Below are positions 7,487 through 15,512 of a stretch of DNA of 24,187 bases, in pieces (the first letter of the stretch is position 1; the number at the start of each line of letters is the position of its first letter). The stretch covers positions 1 through 24,187 of the forward strand of contig JBBDIE010000101.1 of NCBI GenBank assembly GCA_040880545.1. The letters run 5' to 3'. Position numbers and translations under genes: made by a program. This DNA comes from M55B112 sp040880545 (GTDB lineage Bacteria > Bacteroidota > Bacteroidia > Bacteroidales > GCA-2748055). A model generated the notes under the pieces. The model saw only the letters and a list, made by a program, of their open reading frames with translations. It made no database searches and was not told the DNA's origin.

Positions 7487-9970
7487 TTACTGTGGGTCCA
7501 CATCCAGGCTTACGCGGATCTGCTTATAAACCGGGTTCTGTGAGAATATCTCAAGCAGTTCACCGGTCAGCTGTTTTGCCCGCTCAAAGGAGGCCTCTTT
7601 CTCAATCTTCAACATCACCTGCTTTATGTACTTTCCGTGTGTACGCCCCACCATGGGCTGCTGCGGACCAAATACCCTGTTTCCGAATATCTCCCTCAGT
7701 TCATTGGCCACAAAGACAGATCCACCATCCAGGATGGGCGGTATTTCATGCTTCAGTGTGATCCTGATGAGCCGCACATAGGGCGGGTAATGGAACATCT
7801 TTCGTTCGGCCATCTGCTCCTTGAAAAATTTAGAGAAATCGTTGTTCAGCACATGCCGGATCACCGGATGCGACGGGTCCATGGTCTGTATGATCACTTT
7901 TCCCCTTTTCTTGCGTCTTCCCGCCCTGCCGCTCACCTGCACCATCAGCTGAAAACTGCGCTCAAATGCCCTGAAATCCGGAAAGTTCAACATGGAATCG
8001 GCATCGATGATCCCCACCAGGTTTACCTTCTCAAAATCCAGTCCCTTGGTAACCATCTGGGTCCCCACCAACACTTTGGTGCGGCCGGTCTCAAAATCGC
8101 TGATCAGCTTTTCAAAGGCTCTCCGGCTCCTGGATTTATCCAGGTCGAGCCTTCCCACCTGAACGTCGGGGAACAACTCACCCATGACATCCTCGATCTT
8201 CTCGGTGCCAAACCCTCGCATGGTAAAATCATGCGAATTGCAGTCGGGACAAATGGCCCGGACAGCCATCCTGAATCCACAATAATGACAAACCATGTCG
8301 TTGCTGAACTTGTGATAGGTCAGGCTCACGTCACAACTTTTGCATTTCAGAATATATCCGCAATCGTTGCAAAACTGGTAATTGGAATATCCCCTCCGGT
8401 TCTGGAACAGGATGGCCTGTTGGCCGTTGCTGAAGGTCTCCTCCAAAGCTGCGATCAGCTCCGGTGTGAAGTGCGATTTCAGCTGTTTCCGCTTCTTCGC
8501 CTGTGCCACATCTGCAATGACGATCTCCGGGATCTCCACATTGCCAAACCGCTGGTTAAGGGTAACGAGTCCGTACTTCTTCGACATGGTATTGTACAGG
8601 GTTTCGTAGGATGGGGTTGCCGATCCCATCAAAATCTTCGCCCCTGTAAACACCCCCATGATCGTGGCAGCATCACGGGCATGGTATCGCGGTGCGGGGT
8701 CAAATTGCTTGTAGGTGTTTTCATGCTCCTCATCCACAATAACCAGCCCCAGTTTCCTAAAAGGAAGGAAAACTGCCGAACGCACGCCTAAAATTACCGA
8801 GTATGGTTCCTTCCCGGTAAGGCCAGCCAGGTTACGATACACCTCCACGCGTTCATTATCCGAATACCGGCTGTGATAGATCCCGATTTTTTCACCAAAA
8901 ACCCGCTTGAGCCGCTTGATGATCTGCGTTGTAAGGGCAATTTCAGGCAAAAGATAGAGTACCTGCTTCCCCAGAGCAAGCTGTTCCTGGATAAGGTGAA
9001 TGTATATTTCCGTCTTCCCGCTTGATGTGATCCCGTGGAGCAGAACGGCAGGAAATTTTTCAAATTGTGAACGGATATCCTTTAGCGCACTTTCCTGGAA
9101 ATCTGCCAGTGGAGAAGGTGGTCCCACGACCTCTTGCGCACCTTCATGATGAATCCTTGAAACAATAATCTCATAGGTTTTGAAAACCCCCTTTTTAATC
9201 AACCCGCTGATGGCATGCGGGGCCACTTCTGCCGAGGTAAGCTCCTGCCGCTCGACATCCCGGGATGTTGTGCCATCTTCAAACCGCCCGGATAAGGAGG
9301 CGTATACTTCCAGCGCTCTGACCCGGGCCGGCGATCGTGATAGTTCATCCAGCAACCCGGCAAATGCACGCTCTTTCTCATATGGTTTGGTTAGTCCGAT
9401 ACAAGTGACCTTCCTGGGCTTGTACCCTTTTTTCAGGTGCTGATCTGTCTGTAGTGCTCCCTTCTCCACCAACCGTTTTACAATTCGCAATCCATCACTT
9501 CCAAAATGGCTCTTTCTCACCTCGTCCAGTCCTGTAACCTTCTCCTCTTCCAGGAATAGCATCAAGAGGTGTTCCTCGTCATCCATGGTCCCCGATCGCT
9601 GGAATGCAGGATTGATCTGAAGTGTTGTTTCGCTTGCCAGTTTCAATCCCCCCGGCAGCGCGGCATTCATAACCTCTCCGATGGTGCACATGTAATAGGA
9701 TGATATCCAGTGCCAGAATTGAAGCTGCAACCCGGTAACAAGCGGCTCTTCATCCAGAAATGAGAGTATCTCCTTCGCCTTGAAATGCTCCGGTACCCGG
9801 TCGTGTACCTCGTTGATAATTCCTGAATAGATCTTCTTCTGACCGAATTGCACCATCACCCGCATGCCCGGCTGAGCCTTTTCATGCTGGTCCCCTGGAA
9901 CCAGATAGGTAAAGGTTCCCTTGAGTGCCAGGGGCATGATTATCTCTGCAAATATTGGTGCTGCTTCCAT
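7487..9970 (-). CDS. priA: Primosomal protein N' (PriA replication-restart helicase)
   Basis: PriA is a 3'-to-5' DNA helicase that recognises stalled forks and reloads the replicative helicase. The N-terminal DNA-binding domain (residues 1 to about 200) begins with FAEIIMPLALKGTFTYLVP, a typical PriA start. Walker A is GITSSGKTE with Lys319 and Walker B is DEEH at 413-416. Eight zinc-binding cysteines follow in four CxxC pairs (CNDC at 534-537, then CKSC, CHYC and CPDC). Helicase motifs V and VI appear as GTQMVTKGLDF and QVSGRAGRRKKRG. The length of 827 residues is normal for Bacteroidota. It lies downstream of pfkA but behind a strong terminator, so it probably has its own promoter in the 80-bp gap, where I could not identify a clear box. 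Confidence 0.97.
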   Translation of the reverse strand: MEAAPIFAEIIMPLALKGTFTYLVPGDQHEKAQPGMRVMVQFGQKKIYSGIINEVHDRVPEHFKAKEILSFLDEEPLVTGLQLQFWHWISSYYMCTIGEVMNAALPGGLKLASETTLQINPAFQRSGTMDDEEHLLMLFLEEEKVTGLDEVRKSHFGSDGLRIVKRLVEKGALQTDQHLKKGYKPRKVTCIGLTKPYEKERAFAGLLDELSRSPARVRALEVYASLSGRFEDGTTSRDVERQELTSAEVAPHAISGLIKKGVFKTYEIIVSRIHHEGAQEVVGPPSPLADFQESALKDIRSQFEKFPAVLLHGITSSGKTEIYIHLIQEQLALGKQVLYLLPEIALTTQIIKRLKRVFGEKIGIYHSRYSDNERVEVYRNLAGLTGKEPYSVILGVRSAVFLPFRKLGLVIVDEEHENTYKQFDPAPRYHARDAATIMGVFTGAKILMGSATPSYETLYNTMSKKYGLVTLNQRFGNVEIPEIVIADVAQAKKRKQLKSHFTPELIAALEETFSNGQQAILFQNRRGYSNYQFCNDCGYILKCKSCDVSLTYHKFSNDMVCHYCGFRMAVRAICPDCNSHDFTMRGFGTEKIEDVMGELFPDVQVGRLDLDKSRSRRAFEKLISDFETGRTKVLVGTQMVTKGLDFEKVNLVGIIDADSMLNFPDFRAFERSFQLMVQVSGRAGRRKKRGKVIIQTMDPSHPVIRHVLNNDFSKFFKEQMAERKMFHYPPYVRLIRITLKHEIPPILDGGSVFVANELREIFGNRVFGPQQPMVGRTHGKYIKQVMLKIEKEASFERAKQLTGELLEIFSQNPVYKQIRVSLDVDPQ

Positions 9971-9982
9971 CGAATAAATCTA

Positions 9983-10016
9983 CAAAAAATAAAAACCCGG
10001 CCATGGAGATGCCGGG
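9983..10016 (-). terminator. Intrinsic terminator downstream of pfkA
   Basis: Read on the minus strand, CCCGGC, a 9-base loop and GCCGGG form a GC-rich hairpin. It is followed at once by a run of T broken by one A (TTTTTATTTTTT). It lies 34 bases past the pfkA stop and 12 bases before the priA ATG, so it closes the pfkA transcript and keeps priA separate. Confidence 0.85.
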
Positions 10017-10049
10017 GTAAGGAACATAGTACGCTGATCCGGAAAAAGG

Positions 10050-11033
10050 TCAGATCGACAACACATCAGCCATCTCAAGCTGTTGCGGGTCAACATGTTT
10101 TTTCAGTTTAATTACTTTTCTGAATGGAACGAGGTCAACCTCCCCGGCATGGAAACCAACCATCACACTCTTCTGATCATCCAGCAGTGCCTGGACAGCT
10201 TCGTAACCCAGGGTACTCGCCGATACCCTGTCGTATGCCGAAGGGGCTCCGCCACGCTGTATATGACCAAGAATGGAAACACGTACGCTGTACTCCTCGA
10301 ACTCTTCCTTCACCTTTTCGGCAATGGCAAATGCACCGCCCGATTTTTCGCCCTCGGCAACGATAATAATATTGCTCGACTTCTTCCGCTTGTATCCCTT
10401 CTCCAAAAAATCTTTCAACCCTTCCACCTGTCCGTCCACCTCGGGAATAAGGATCGCCTCAGCGCCACATGCGATCCCGGTCTTCAACGCGATAAATCCG
10501 GCATCCCTTCCCATTACCTCGATAAAAAACAGCCGGTTATGACTGCTGGCTGTATCCCGGATCTTGTCCACCGCCTCCACCACCGTATTCTGGGCCGTGT
10601 CATACCCGATGGTATAATCGGTGCCGTAAATATCGTTATCGATGGTACCCGGAATACCAATAAATGGAATATCATAATACTCATCACAAAACACCCGCGC
10701 CCCGGTAAGGGATCCATCACCACCGATCACAACTACTGCATCAATATTTTCCGATTTCAGGTTGTCGTATGCCGCCTTCCGCCCCTCAACGGTCATAAAT
10801 TCCTGGCTGCGTGCAGTTTTGAGTATCGTACCCCCCCGGGCCAGTATATCACTTACACTGTGTGCCTTCAGGCTTGTGAAGTGTTTGAAGATCATGCCAT
10901 GATACCCATGTCTGATACCAACCACTTCAATATTGTTATAAATGGCGGTTCGGGTCACCGCCCTTATCGCTGCATTCATCCCGGGGGCATCACCTCCCGA
11001 GGTTAGCACACCAATTTTCTTAATTTTTGACAT
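10050..11033 (-). CDS. pfkA: ATP-dependent 6-phosphofructokinase
   Basis: This cytoplasmic enzyme phosphorylates fructose-6-phosphate to the 1,6-bisphosphate, the committing step of glycolysis. TSGGDAPGMNA near the N-terminus binds ATP and IGGDGS (Asp106) binds Mg-ATP. The Gly after GGD in GGDGS is typical of ATP users, whereas pyrophosphate-dependent enzymes usually carry GGDD. GTIDND contains the catalytic base Asp132, and EVMGRDAGFIA and GHIQRGGAPSAYDR complete the substrate site. The length of 327 residues matches the bacterial class A1 enzyme. It sits 70 bp behind ispH on the same strand and ends in a strong intrinsic terminator. Confidence 0.97.
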   Translation of the reverse strand: MSKIKKIGVLTSGGDAPGMNAAIRAVTRTAIYNNIEVVGIRHGYHGMIFKHFTSLKAHSVSDILARGGTILKTARSQEFMTVEGRKAAYDNLKSENIDAVVVIGGDGSLTGARVFCDEYYDIPFIGIPGTIDNDIYGTDYTIGYDTAQNTVVEAVDKIRDTASSHNRLFFIEVMGRDAGFIALKTGIACGAEAILIPEVDGQVEGLKDFLEKGYKRKKSSNIIIVAEGEKSGGAFAIAEKVKEEFEEYSVRVSILGHIQRGGAPSAYDRVSASTLGYEAVQALLDDQKSVMVGFHAGEVDLVPFRKVIKLKKHVDPQQLEMADVLSI

Positions 11034-11103
11034 ATTCTGATTTTATTACTTCCTGTTGCGAAATTAAAATTACACATAATTATTATTGGGCCTATCCCTT
11101 CAT

Positions 11104-11982
11104 TCAATTCTTAAGAAGCGATTCAAGTTTATTCTTCACCTGTTCCAACTGCCACACCGGGGTGGATGTTGCACCGCTGATACCAATGCTTCCCTCCGCC
11201 TTTACCCAGTCGGGATCAATATCTTCAATGCGGTGGATCCAGTGTGAATTTTTGTTATGGGATCTGCAATATCCAAAGAGCATGGCTCCATTGGAAGAAG
11301 AACTTCCGCTCACGAAGATCATCAGATCATGTTTCAGTGCAAAGGCCTTCAGGTCCGGTTTCCTTCTTTTCATCTGGTTACAGATGGAACAGTTGGCAAC
11401 CATTCCGTTCCTCTCTGCAACGGTGGCCATGGATATGAGGTTTTTTTCCAACTGCTGAAACTGGTCCGGATCCATGGTTGTCTGGGAATACAGATAGATG
11501 TATTTTCCCTGATCAACACCTTCCAGCTTCTTCGGATCGGTAATGAGGATCGCCTCCCCGTTGGTCTGCCCCATCAACCCCACCGTTTCCGGGTGCCCCT
11601 CCTTTCCGAATATTACAATCTGCTCCGTCTCCCTGTCCAACTGTCTGTAGCGGTTACTGATCTTTCGCTGAAGGCTCTTAACGATCGGACAGGTTGCATC
11701 AATAATCTCAATGTTGTACTCCAATGCTTTAGCATAGGTGGAAGGGGGCTCCCCATGGGCACGAAAAATCACCCTGGCAGGTGATATATCCTTAAAATCT
11801 TCCACGGTAATTACCTCTAATCCCATCGAATCGAGCCTGTCGGTCTCCTCATCATTGTGTACCATCTTGCCGAGGCCATATACCGGTTTCCCGGCACCTA
11901 AATACTCTTCGGCAGTTTCAACGGCCTTTTCCACACCAAAACAGAATCCTGCCGAAGGATCAATTTCAATCAGTTTATCCAT
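11104..11982 (-). CDS. ispH: 4-hydroxy-3-methylbut-2-enyl diphosphate reductase
   Basis: IspH (LytB) carries out the last step of the non-mevalonate isoprenoid pathway, reducing HMBPP to IPP and DMAPP with a [4Fe-4S] cluster. The three cluster cysteines are visible: Cys14 (GFCFGV), Cys98 (DATCPIV) and Cys198 (NCSIC). VHNDEE, FRAHGEP, GHPETVG and GISGATSTP are conserved binding-site segments. I chose the ATG at 11982, which gives MDKLIEIDPSAGFCFGV and a start 4 bp after the cmk stop. An earlier in-frame ATG at 12012 would overlap cmk and add ten residues that relatives lack. AGGAGAGG lies 10 bases before the chosen start, but it also encodes the end of Cmk. Likely co-transcribed with cmk. Confidence 0.95.
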   Translation of the reverse strand: MDKLIEIDPSAGFCFGVEKAVETAEEYLGAGKPVYGLGKMVHNDEETDRLDSMGLEVITVEDFKDISPARVIFRAHGEPPSTYAKALEYNIEIIDATCPIVKSLQRKISNRYRQLDRETEQIVIFGKEGHPETVGLMGQTNGEAILITDPKKLEGVDQGKYIYLYSQTTMDPDQFQQLEKNLISMATVAERNGMVANCSICNQMKRRKPDLKAFALKHDLMIFVSGSSSSNGAMLFGYCRSHNKNSHWIHRIEDIDPDWVKAEGSIGISGATSTPVWQLEQVKNKLESLLKN

Positions 11983-11986
11983 GATT

Positions 11987-12685
11987 TTATAACCTCTCCT
12001 TAAATTTTTCAAAAAACCAGGTCATCTGTTCAGGGATGGTCATATTACTGTTATCCAGTAATATGGCATCATCTGCCTGTTTCAGTGGACTCGCCTCCCT
12101 GCCGGAATCTATCCTGTCGCGATTCGCAATATTCTGCTTCACCTTCTCAAAATCCTCCGCGATTCCCTTCTCCTCCAACTCCTTTCTCCTTCTTTCGGCC
12201 CTTACCTCAACAGCTGCGGTCATGAAAAGCTTGATATCTGCATGGGGATATACCACCGTACCAATATCTCTTCCATCCATTACCACCCCGCCATCTGTAC
12301 CTATTTCACGCTGCAGTGCCACCATCTTTTCCCGTACCTCAGGAATGGTACTAATATAACTTACATTATCCGAAACTGACATGGTGCGGATCTCCCTCTC
12401 CACCACTATGTCATTCAGACAAGTTTCATTCACCCCCGATGCAGGGTTTCTCCTGAAAGAGACGAAAATGTTAGTTAGTTCCCTGATTACCAGCTTCCTG
12501 TCTGGTTCGTCCGTGTTGTCAAACAACCCTTTCTCCATACAATGCAGCGTAACTGCACGGTACATGGCTCCCGAGTCCACATAAATATAGTTCAGCTCTT
12601 TGGCAATCAGTTTTGCGAAGCTGCTTTTCCCGGTGGAGGAATACCCGTCAATGGCAATTACCAGTCTTTTATTTTTACGATCCAT
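11987..12685 (-). CDS. cmk: Cytidylate kinase
   Basis: Cmk converts CMP and dCMP to the diphosphates in the cytoplasm. The P-loop is GYSSTGKS at residues 14-21 from the chosen start. VVMDGRDIGTVVYPHADIKLFMTA is the conserved nucleotide-binding region, and NRDRIDSGREASPLKQADDAILLDNS is the typical CMP-binding and lid segment. I prefer the ATG at 12685, which places the P-loop about 14 residues from the start as in relatives. An upstream ATG at 12727 would add 14 residues with no similarity. The resulting length of 232 fits the family. It lies between porQ and ispH, an arrangement seen in other Bacteroidales, and the 4-bp gap to ispH suggests coupling. Confidence 0.95.
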   Translation of the reverse strand: MDRKNKRLVIAIDGYSSTGKSSFAKLIAKELNYIYVDSGAMYRAVTLHCMEKGLFDNTDEPDRKLVIRELTNIFVSFRRNPASGVNETCLNDIVVEREIRTMSVSDNVSYISTIPEVREKMVALQREIGTDGGVVMDGRDIGTVVYPHADIKLFMTAAVEVRAERRRKELEEKGIAEDFEKVKQNIANRDRIDSGREASPLKQADDAILLDNSNMTIPEQMTWFFEKFKERL

Positions 12686-12799
12686 ACATACGTTGGTAAA
12701 GGAGATCAAAGATACAGTTTTCTTCATTCAACTTGATGACATACAGGTGTCTGTTTTTGCCCGGGAAAATCATCGATTCACTGAAAACTGTGTGGAGTT

Positions 12800-13840
12800 T
12801 TACCTTGCCCTGTAAAAAGTGGAAAGATCCGTTGTCATGGAAAAATGGTTCGTTCCCCCGGCCAGGTGGTATGTTGACCGCCCGTAGGCAATATGGAACC
12901 TGGATATCCGGAAGCCAAAACCCCAGGAGAAGCCCACCATCCCGGGCCAGCTGTTCATCTTCATCTCCTGTCGCCTCTTGTAGTTGTATCCGAAATCAAA
13001 ATGGAAATTCTCCCCAAGGAGCAGTTCCACGCAAAAGATTGCATGTCGCATGAATTTGTCTGCAAACATATCGAACCTGTTATTCTCCGGCGCCTCGCCA
13101 CCAAAGAAGAAGCTGTCATCGCTTTCGGTTTCATAGGTAAGATCCCAACGTTCAAGGTGCTGAAACAGTATACTGAACCTGAAGGGAGCATGTGCCAGAC
13201 CCTGTGTAAACCCAGCCTGGATCTCAAACGGTACCCGCTCCCGTGTTCCGCTGAATGAACTGATCTGCAGTCCCATATTCTTCAGTACCAGTCCCGCCGA
13301 TGTATTTGTTCCATAGCTGGTGTAAAGCAGTCCGATATCGGTTACCAGACCCAGGGAGGTATATTGCTCATATACAGAAAACAGCGGTTTCACATTTACA
13401 CCTGCAGAAAGCACCGAATCGATCAGGGTACGGGAATAGATCAGGTTCAGGGCATATTCCGACGCCCGGAAGGTCCCTCCAAAATTTCCATATTCATCCG
13501 CCCTTTCGAAGGTTCCGTAATCCACATAATGGATTCCGCCGGCAAATGTGCCAATACCCTCTTTTTCAAATGCGTAGGAAGTGTACCCGTAATTTACACC
13601 TGCAAAATAGTTGATGTAATTCAGATTAAAGTGCTGGTCCATGTTGGCATTGAGCAATGCCGGGTTATGAAATACCAGGTTAATATCGTTATCGTTGATG
13701 GATACATTTTCACCACCCAGCGCTGCAACCCTGGCGGCATTAGTAAGCTGAAGAAAACTGTACACACTCTCCCCTCCACGCTGCGCCAGTAAAGGGAAGG
13801 AGAGGAAGAAAACTAATATGAATACCTGGATTTTCTTCAT
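12800..13840 (-). CDS. porQ: Type IX secretion system protein PorQ
   Basis: PorQ is an outer-membrane beta-barrel of the PorV/FadL-like family. In Porphyromonas it is needed for type IX secretion and gliding-type export and is thought to work with PorU, PorV and PorZ at the cell surface. The first 20 residues form a signal peptide ending in LLAQ. The opening of the mature protein, GGESVYSFLQLTNAARVAALGG and then NDNDINLVFHNPALL, is characteristic of PorQ. The rest is a run of amphipathic beta-strands ending in an aromatic barrel strand near the C-terminus. I chose the ATG at 13840 (MKKIQVF) over one three codons upstream because the n-region is cleaner. A mobile-element-like repeat ends 20 bp before this ATG. 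The cmk and ispH neighbourhood supports the call. Confidence 0.9.
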   Translation of the reverse strand: MKKIQVFILVFFLSFPLLAQRGGESVYSFLQLTNAARVAALGGENVSINDNDINLVFHNPALLNANMDQHFNLNYINYFAGVNYGYTSYAFEKEGIGTFAGGIHYVDYGTFERADEYGNFGGTFRASEYALNLIYSRTLIDSVLSAGVNVKPLFSVYEQYTSLGLVTDIGLLYTSYGTNTSAGLVLKNMGLQISSFSGTRERVPFEIQAGFTQGLAHAPFRFSILFQHLERWDLTYETESDDSFFFGGEAPENNRFDMFADKFMRHAIFCVELLLGENFHFDFGYNYKRRQEMKMNSWPGMVGFSWGFGFRISRFHIAYGRSTYHLAGGTNHFSMTTDLSTFYRAR

Positions 13841-13860
13841 GAATAGCAAGGGCTATTTAT

Positions 13861-13985
13861 TAGGGTCTGCTGAAAAAATCTGTAGTGCATCAGATACAAG
13901 CCGCCAAAGCGAAACTGTATAATAATACTGCGAGCTGCAGGCAACGCAGCAGATGATTTATTACAGACTTTTTCAGCAGACCCTA
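13861..13985. mobile_element. MITE-like element with 24-bp terminal inverted repeats
   Basis: Positions 13861-13884 and 13962-13985 are inverted copies of one another with a single mismatch in 24 bases. The outer core is GGGTCTGCTGAAAAA. The element is 125 bp long, has no coding capacity and is flanked on both sides by TA, consistent with a TA target duplication as used by IS630/mariner-type elements; some IS5-group elements have similar ends. The interior contains a smaller dyad (GCTGC at 13934-13938, GCAGC at 13946-13950). It is a probable non-autonomous transposable element. The parent insertion sequence is not in this window. Confidence 0.7.
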
Positions 13986-13996
13986 TTTAGTAACGC

Positions 13997-14004
13997 CAAA
14001 GATA
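13997..14004 (-). promoter_or_regulatory. Candidate porQ promoter -7 box, beyond the MITE
   Basis: TATCTTTG on the minus strand is a perfect TAnnTTTG match. The -33 region 19 bases upstream is not a good TTTG. The box lies 11 bp outside the MITE, so transcription from it would run through the whole element before reaching the porQ ATG at 13840. The same octamer precedes rfaE1. Confidence 0.4.
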
Positions 14005-14192
14005 GAGAAAAAGTATTACGTGGAATTATTTTGTAATCATCGTTTTCATCCTATAAGTCCTTTAAAATAATTGTCGGACACGGGTTTATTTTAACCCCCC
14101 CATACAAACGGCCAACCCCTTTTTCGCCCACCACAGGACAAAAATTATCTATATGAATAATTTGTTTCCCATTCAAAATCGCCAGGCACTCT
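14005..14192. other. Intergenic stretch, no gene seen
   Basis: There is no credible coding region or RNA gene here. A weak hairpin (GGGTT, a 6-base loop, AACCC) lies at about 14083-14098, next to a C-run. Together with the MITE and the gap it makes up a 527-bp non-coding interval between the glycosyltransferase gene and porQ. Confidence 0.5.
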
Positions 14193-14326
14193 AAGTACTA
14201 CAAGTACTACAAGTACTNNNNNNNNNNNNNNNNNNNNNNNNNNNNNNNNNNNNNNNNNNNNNNNNNNNNNNNNNNNNNNNNNNNNNNNNNNNNNNNNNNN
14301 NNNNNNNNNNNNNNNNNCAAGTACTT
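14193..14326. repeat. 9-bp tandem repeat running into an assembly gap
   Basis: AAGTACTAC is repeated head to tail from 14193 to 14217, nearly three units. The sequence then breaks into exactly 100 N (14218-14317) and resumes with CAAGTACTT in the same motif. Each unit holds the palindrome AGTACT. The round gap size is typical of a scaffolding placeholder, so the true array length is unknown and the repeat itself probably broke the assembly. Confidence 0.8.
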
Positions 14327-14376
14327 AATCAGCGATGCCGAATTACAACCCCGAAGCCCTCTTACATACCCCCGGG

Positions 14377-15420
14377 TTAAAGCAAAGTTTGTTCTTCATT
14401 TCCTTCCACCCATTCCCTGAACTTCCCGTTATCCCTTGGAGTAAATTCCACATCCTCCAGGTCCCCTAATTCATCCATATGGAAGGCCATCCCCGTTTTT
14501 GCTGCATCCAGCACATTGCAGTACTGCTCGTAATGGTTCTCCGATGGGATCAGGAACAGCGGGATGCCCAGGTAAAATCCTTCCGCTACGGTATCAAAAC
14601 CTCCTGTGGTAATAATACGCTTGCAATGGTACATACAGGCGATGAAATTCTCCCGGGAAGGCTCGTGTATTTTGACATTTTCCGGGATTTCCCCAAAAAC
14701 TTCCCCATCGGTGAAGATATCTGCCTTCAGTTCCGGGTGGTTCCGGTAATATCCAATTATCTCTTCCACGAATCCCGGGTTTAAAAAATAACAGAGATCC
14801 CGGTCACCCGGGGTATATGTTCCGCGTCTGATCCGTTCATCGATCATTGGGGGTACTACTTCCGTCTTTCCTTCTTTTTTGCCTTTTCTGAATGAGAGTG
14901 CCAGTACCCTGTTTGCCGATTGCATCATGATCCTGTTCATAAACTGCAGCCAGAAATAGGACGATTCCATCCCGTGGGGATGAATAAAATCGGGATGCGA
15001 CAGATAGAAATGGTGTGAGATCACGATCCGGACCGCTCTTTTCCTGAACCAACGGGCAGCCAGCGAACCAACGGGATCATAAAAATTGATCACATGGCTG
15101 CTCTTATCCTGCCGCATGCGTATCCCGATTCTTACCGCTTCAAACAGGTAGACAGGTCCCAGTAAAAGATTGACAAAAACTGAAAGAAGTATCCGGATTC
15201 CTTTCCGGTCGGGGGTATGTATAAAATTCGGACTTAAAAACCTCACCACCCGGACATCAGGAACTGTCCGGAAGTATCCGGGCGATCCCCGGAACAGACT
15301 CCTCCCAAGATACATCCTGGAAATCTCATGCCCATGCGATATGAGTATCCCCGACAGTGCCATGGCCTGCGAGAAATGGCCCTTCCCCTCTCCTTGTATA
15401 ATTACGGAACATCGCTTCAT
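14377..15420 (-). CDS. GT-B fold glycosyltransferase (MurG/GT28-like)
   Basis: This is probably a nucleotide-sugar-dependent glycosyltransferase of the inner membrane face; donor and acceptor are unknown. The N-terminus, VIIQGEGKGHFSQAMAL, is the glycine-rich acceptor-domain loop found in MurG-like enzymes. A hydrophobic patch at about 75-95 (LLSVFVNLLLGPVYLFEAV) may hold it to the membrane. The C-terminal donor domain shows ITTGGFDTVAEGFYLGIPLFLIPSENHYEQYCNV, which closely follows the GGxxTxxE...GxPxxxxP...EQ pattern of GT1/GT28 donor sites. The length of 347 residues is normal. It follows the EamA-type gene after 92 bp on the same strand and faces the assembly gap downstream. A role in a surface glycan or lipid is inference. 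Confidence 0.8.
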   Translation of the reverse strand: MKRCSVIIQGEGKGHFSQAMALSGILISHGHEISRMYLGRSLFRGSPGYFRTVPDVRVVRFLSPNFIHTPDRKGIRILLSVFVNLLLGPVYLFEAVRIGIRMRQDKSSHVINFYDPVGSLAARWFRKRAVRIVISHHFYLSHPDFIHPHGMESSYFWLQFMNRIMMQSANRVLALSFRKGKKEGKTEVVPPMIDERIRRGTYTPGDRDLCYFLNPGFVEEIIGYYRNHPELKADIFTDGEVFGEIPENVKIHEPSRENFIACMYHCKRIITTGGFDTVAEGFYLGIPLFLIPSENHYEQYCNVLDAAKTGMAFHMDELGDLEDVEFTPRDNGKFREWVEGNEEQTLL

Positions 15421-15512
15421 GCATTTCCCTGATGAAACGGAAAAATACCAATAATTCCGGAAATTTTCCGATTAATGCTGAAGAAAAGGTCGAACTCCGG
15501 ATGGCATCGGTT

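Noticed and set aside
7637..8791. Long open frame on the plus strand across priA
   Set aside because: It lies entirely opposite a fully conserved PriA coding region. Its translation shows no domain and has the odd His/Pro/Leu-rich composition of an antisense frame.
10083..11006. Long open frame on the plus strand across pfkA
   Set aside because: It mirrors the codons of a fully recognisable phosphofructokinase and has no family signature or start context of its own.
11983..12012. Upstream ATG of ispH inside the cmk end
   Set aside because: It would overlap cmk by about 26 bp and add ten residues before the conserved MDKLIEIDPS start. The internal ATG fits better.
14193..14326. Possible CRISPR array at the N gap
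   Set aside because: The repeat unit is only 9 bp and head to tail with no spacers, and no cas genes are near. It is a simple tandem repeat.
15450..15475. Hairpin CGGAAA/TTTCCG between the EamA-type gene and the glycosyltransferase gene
   Set aside because: The stem is short and has no T-run, so it is not convincing as a terminator or an operator.
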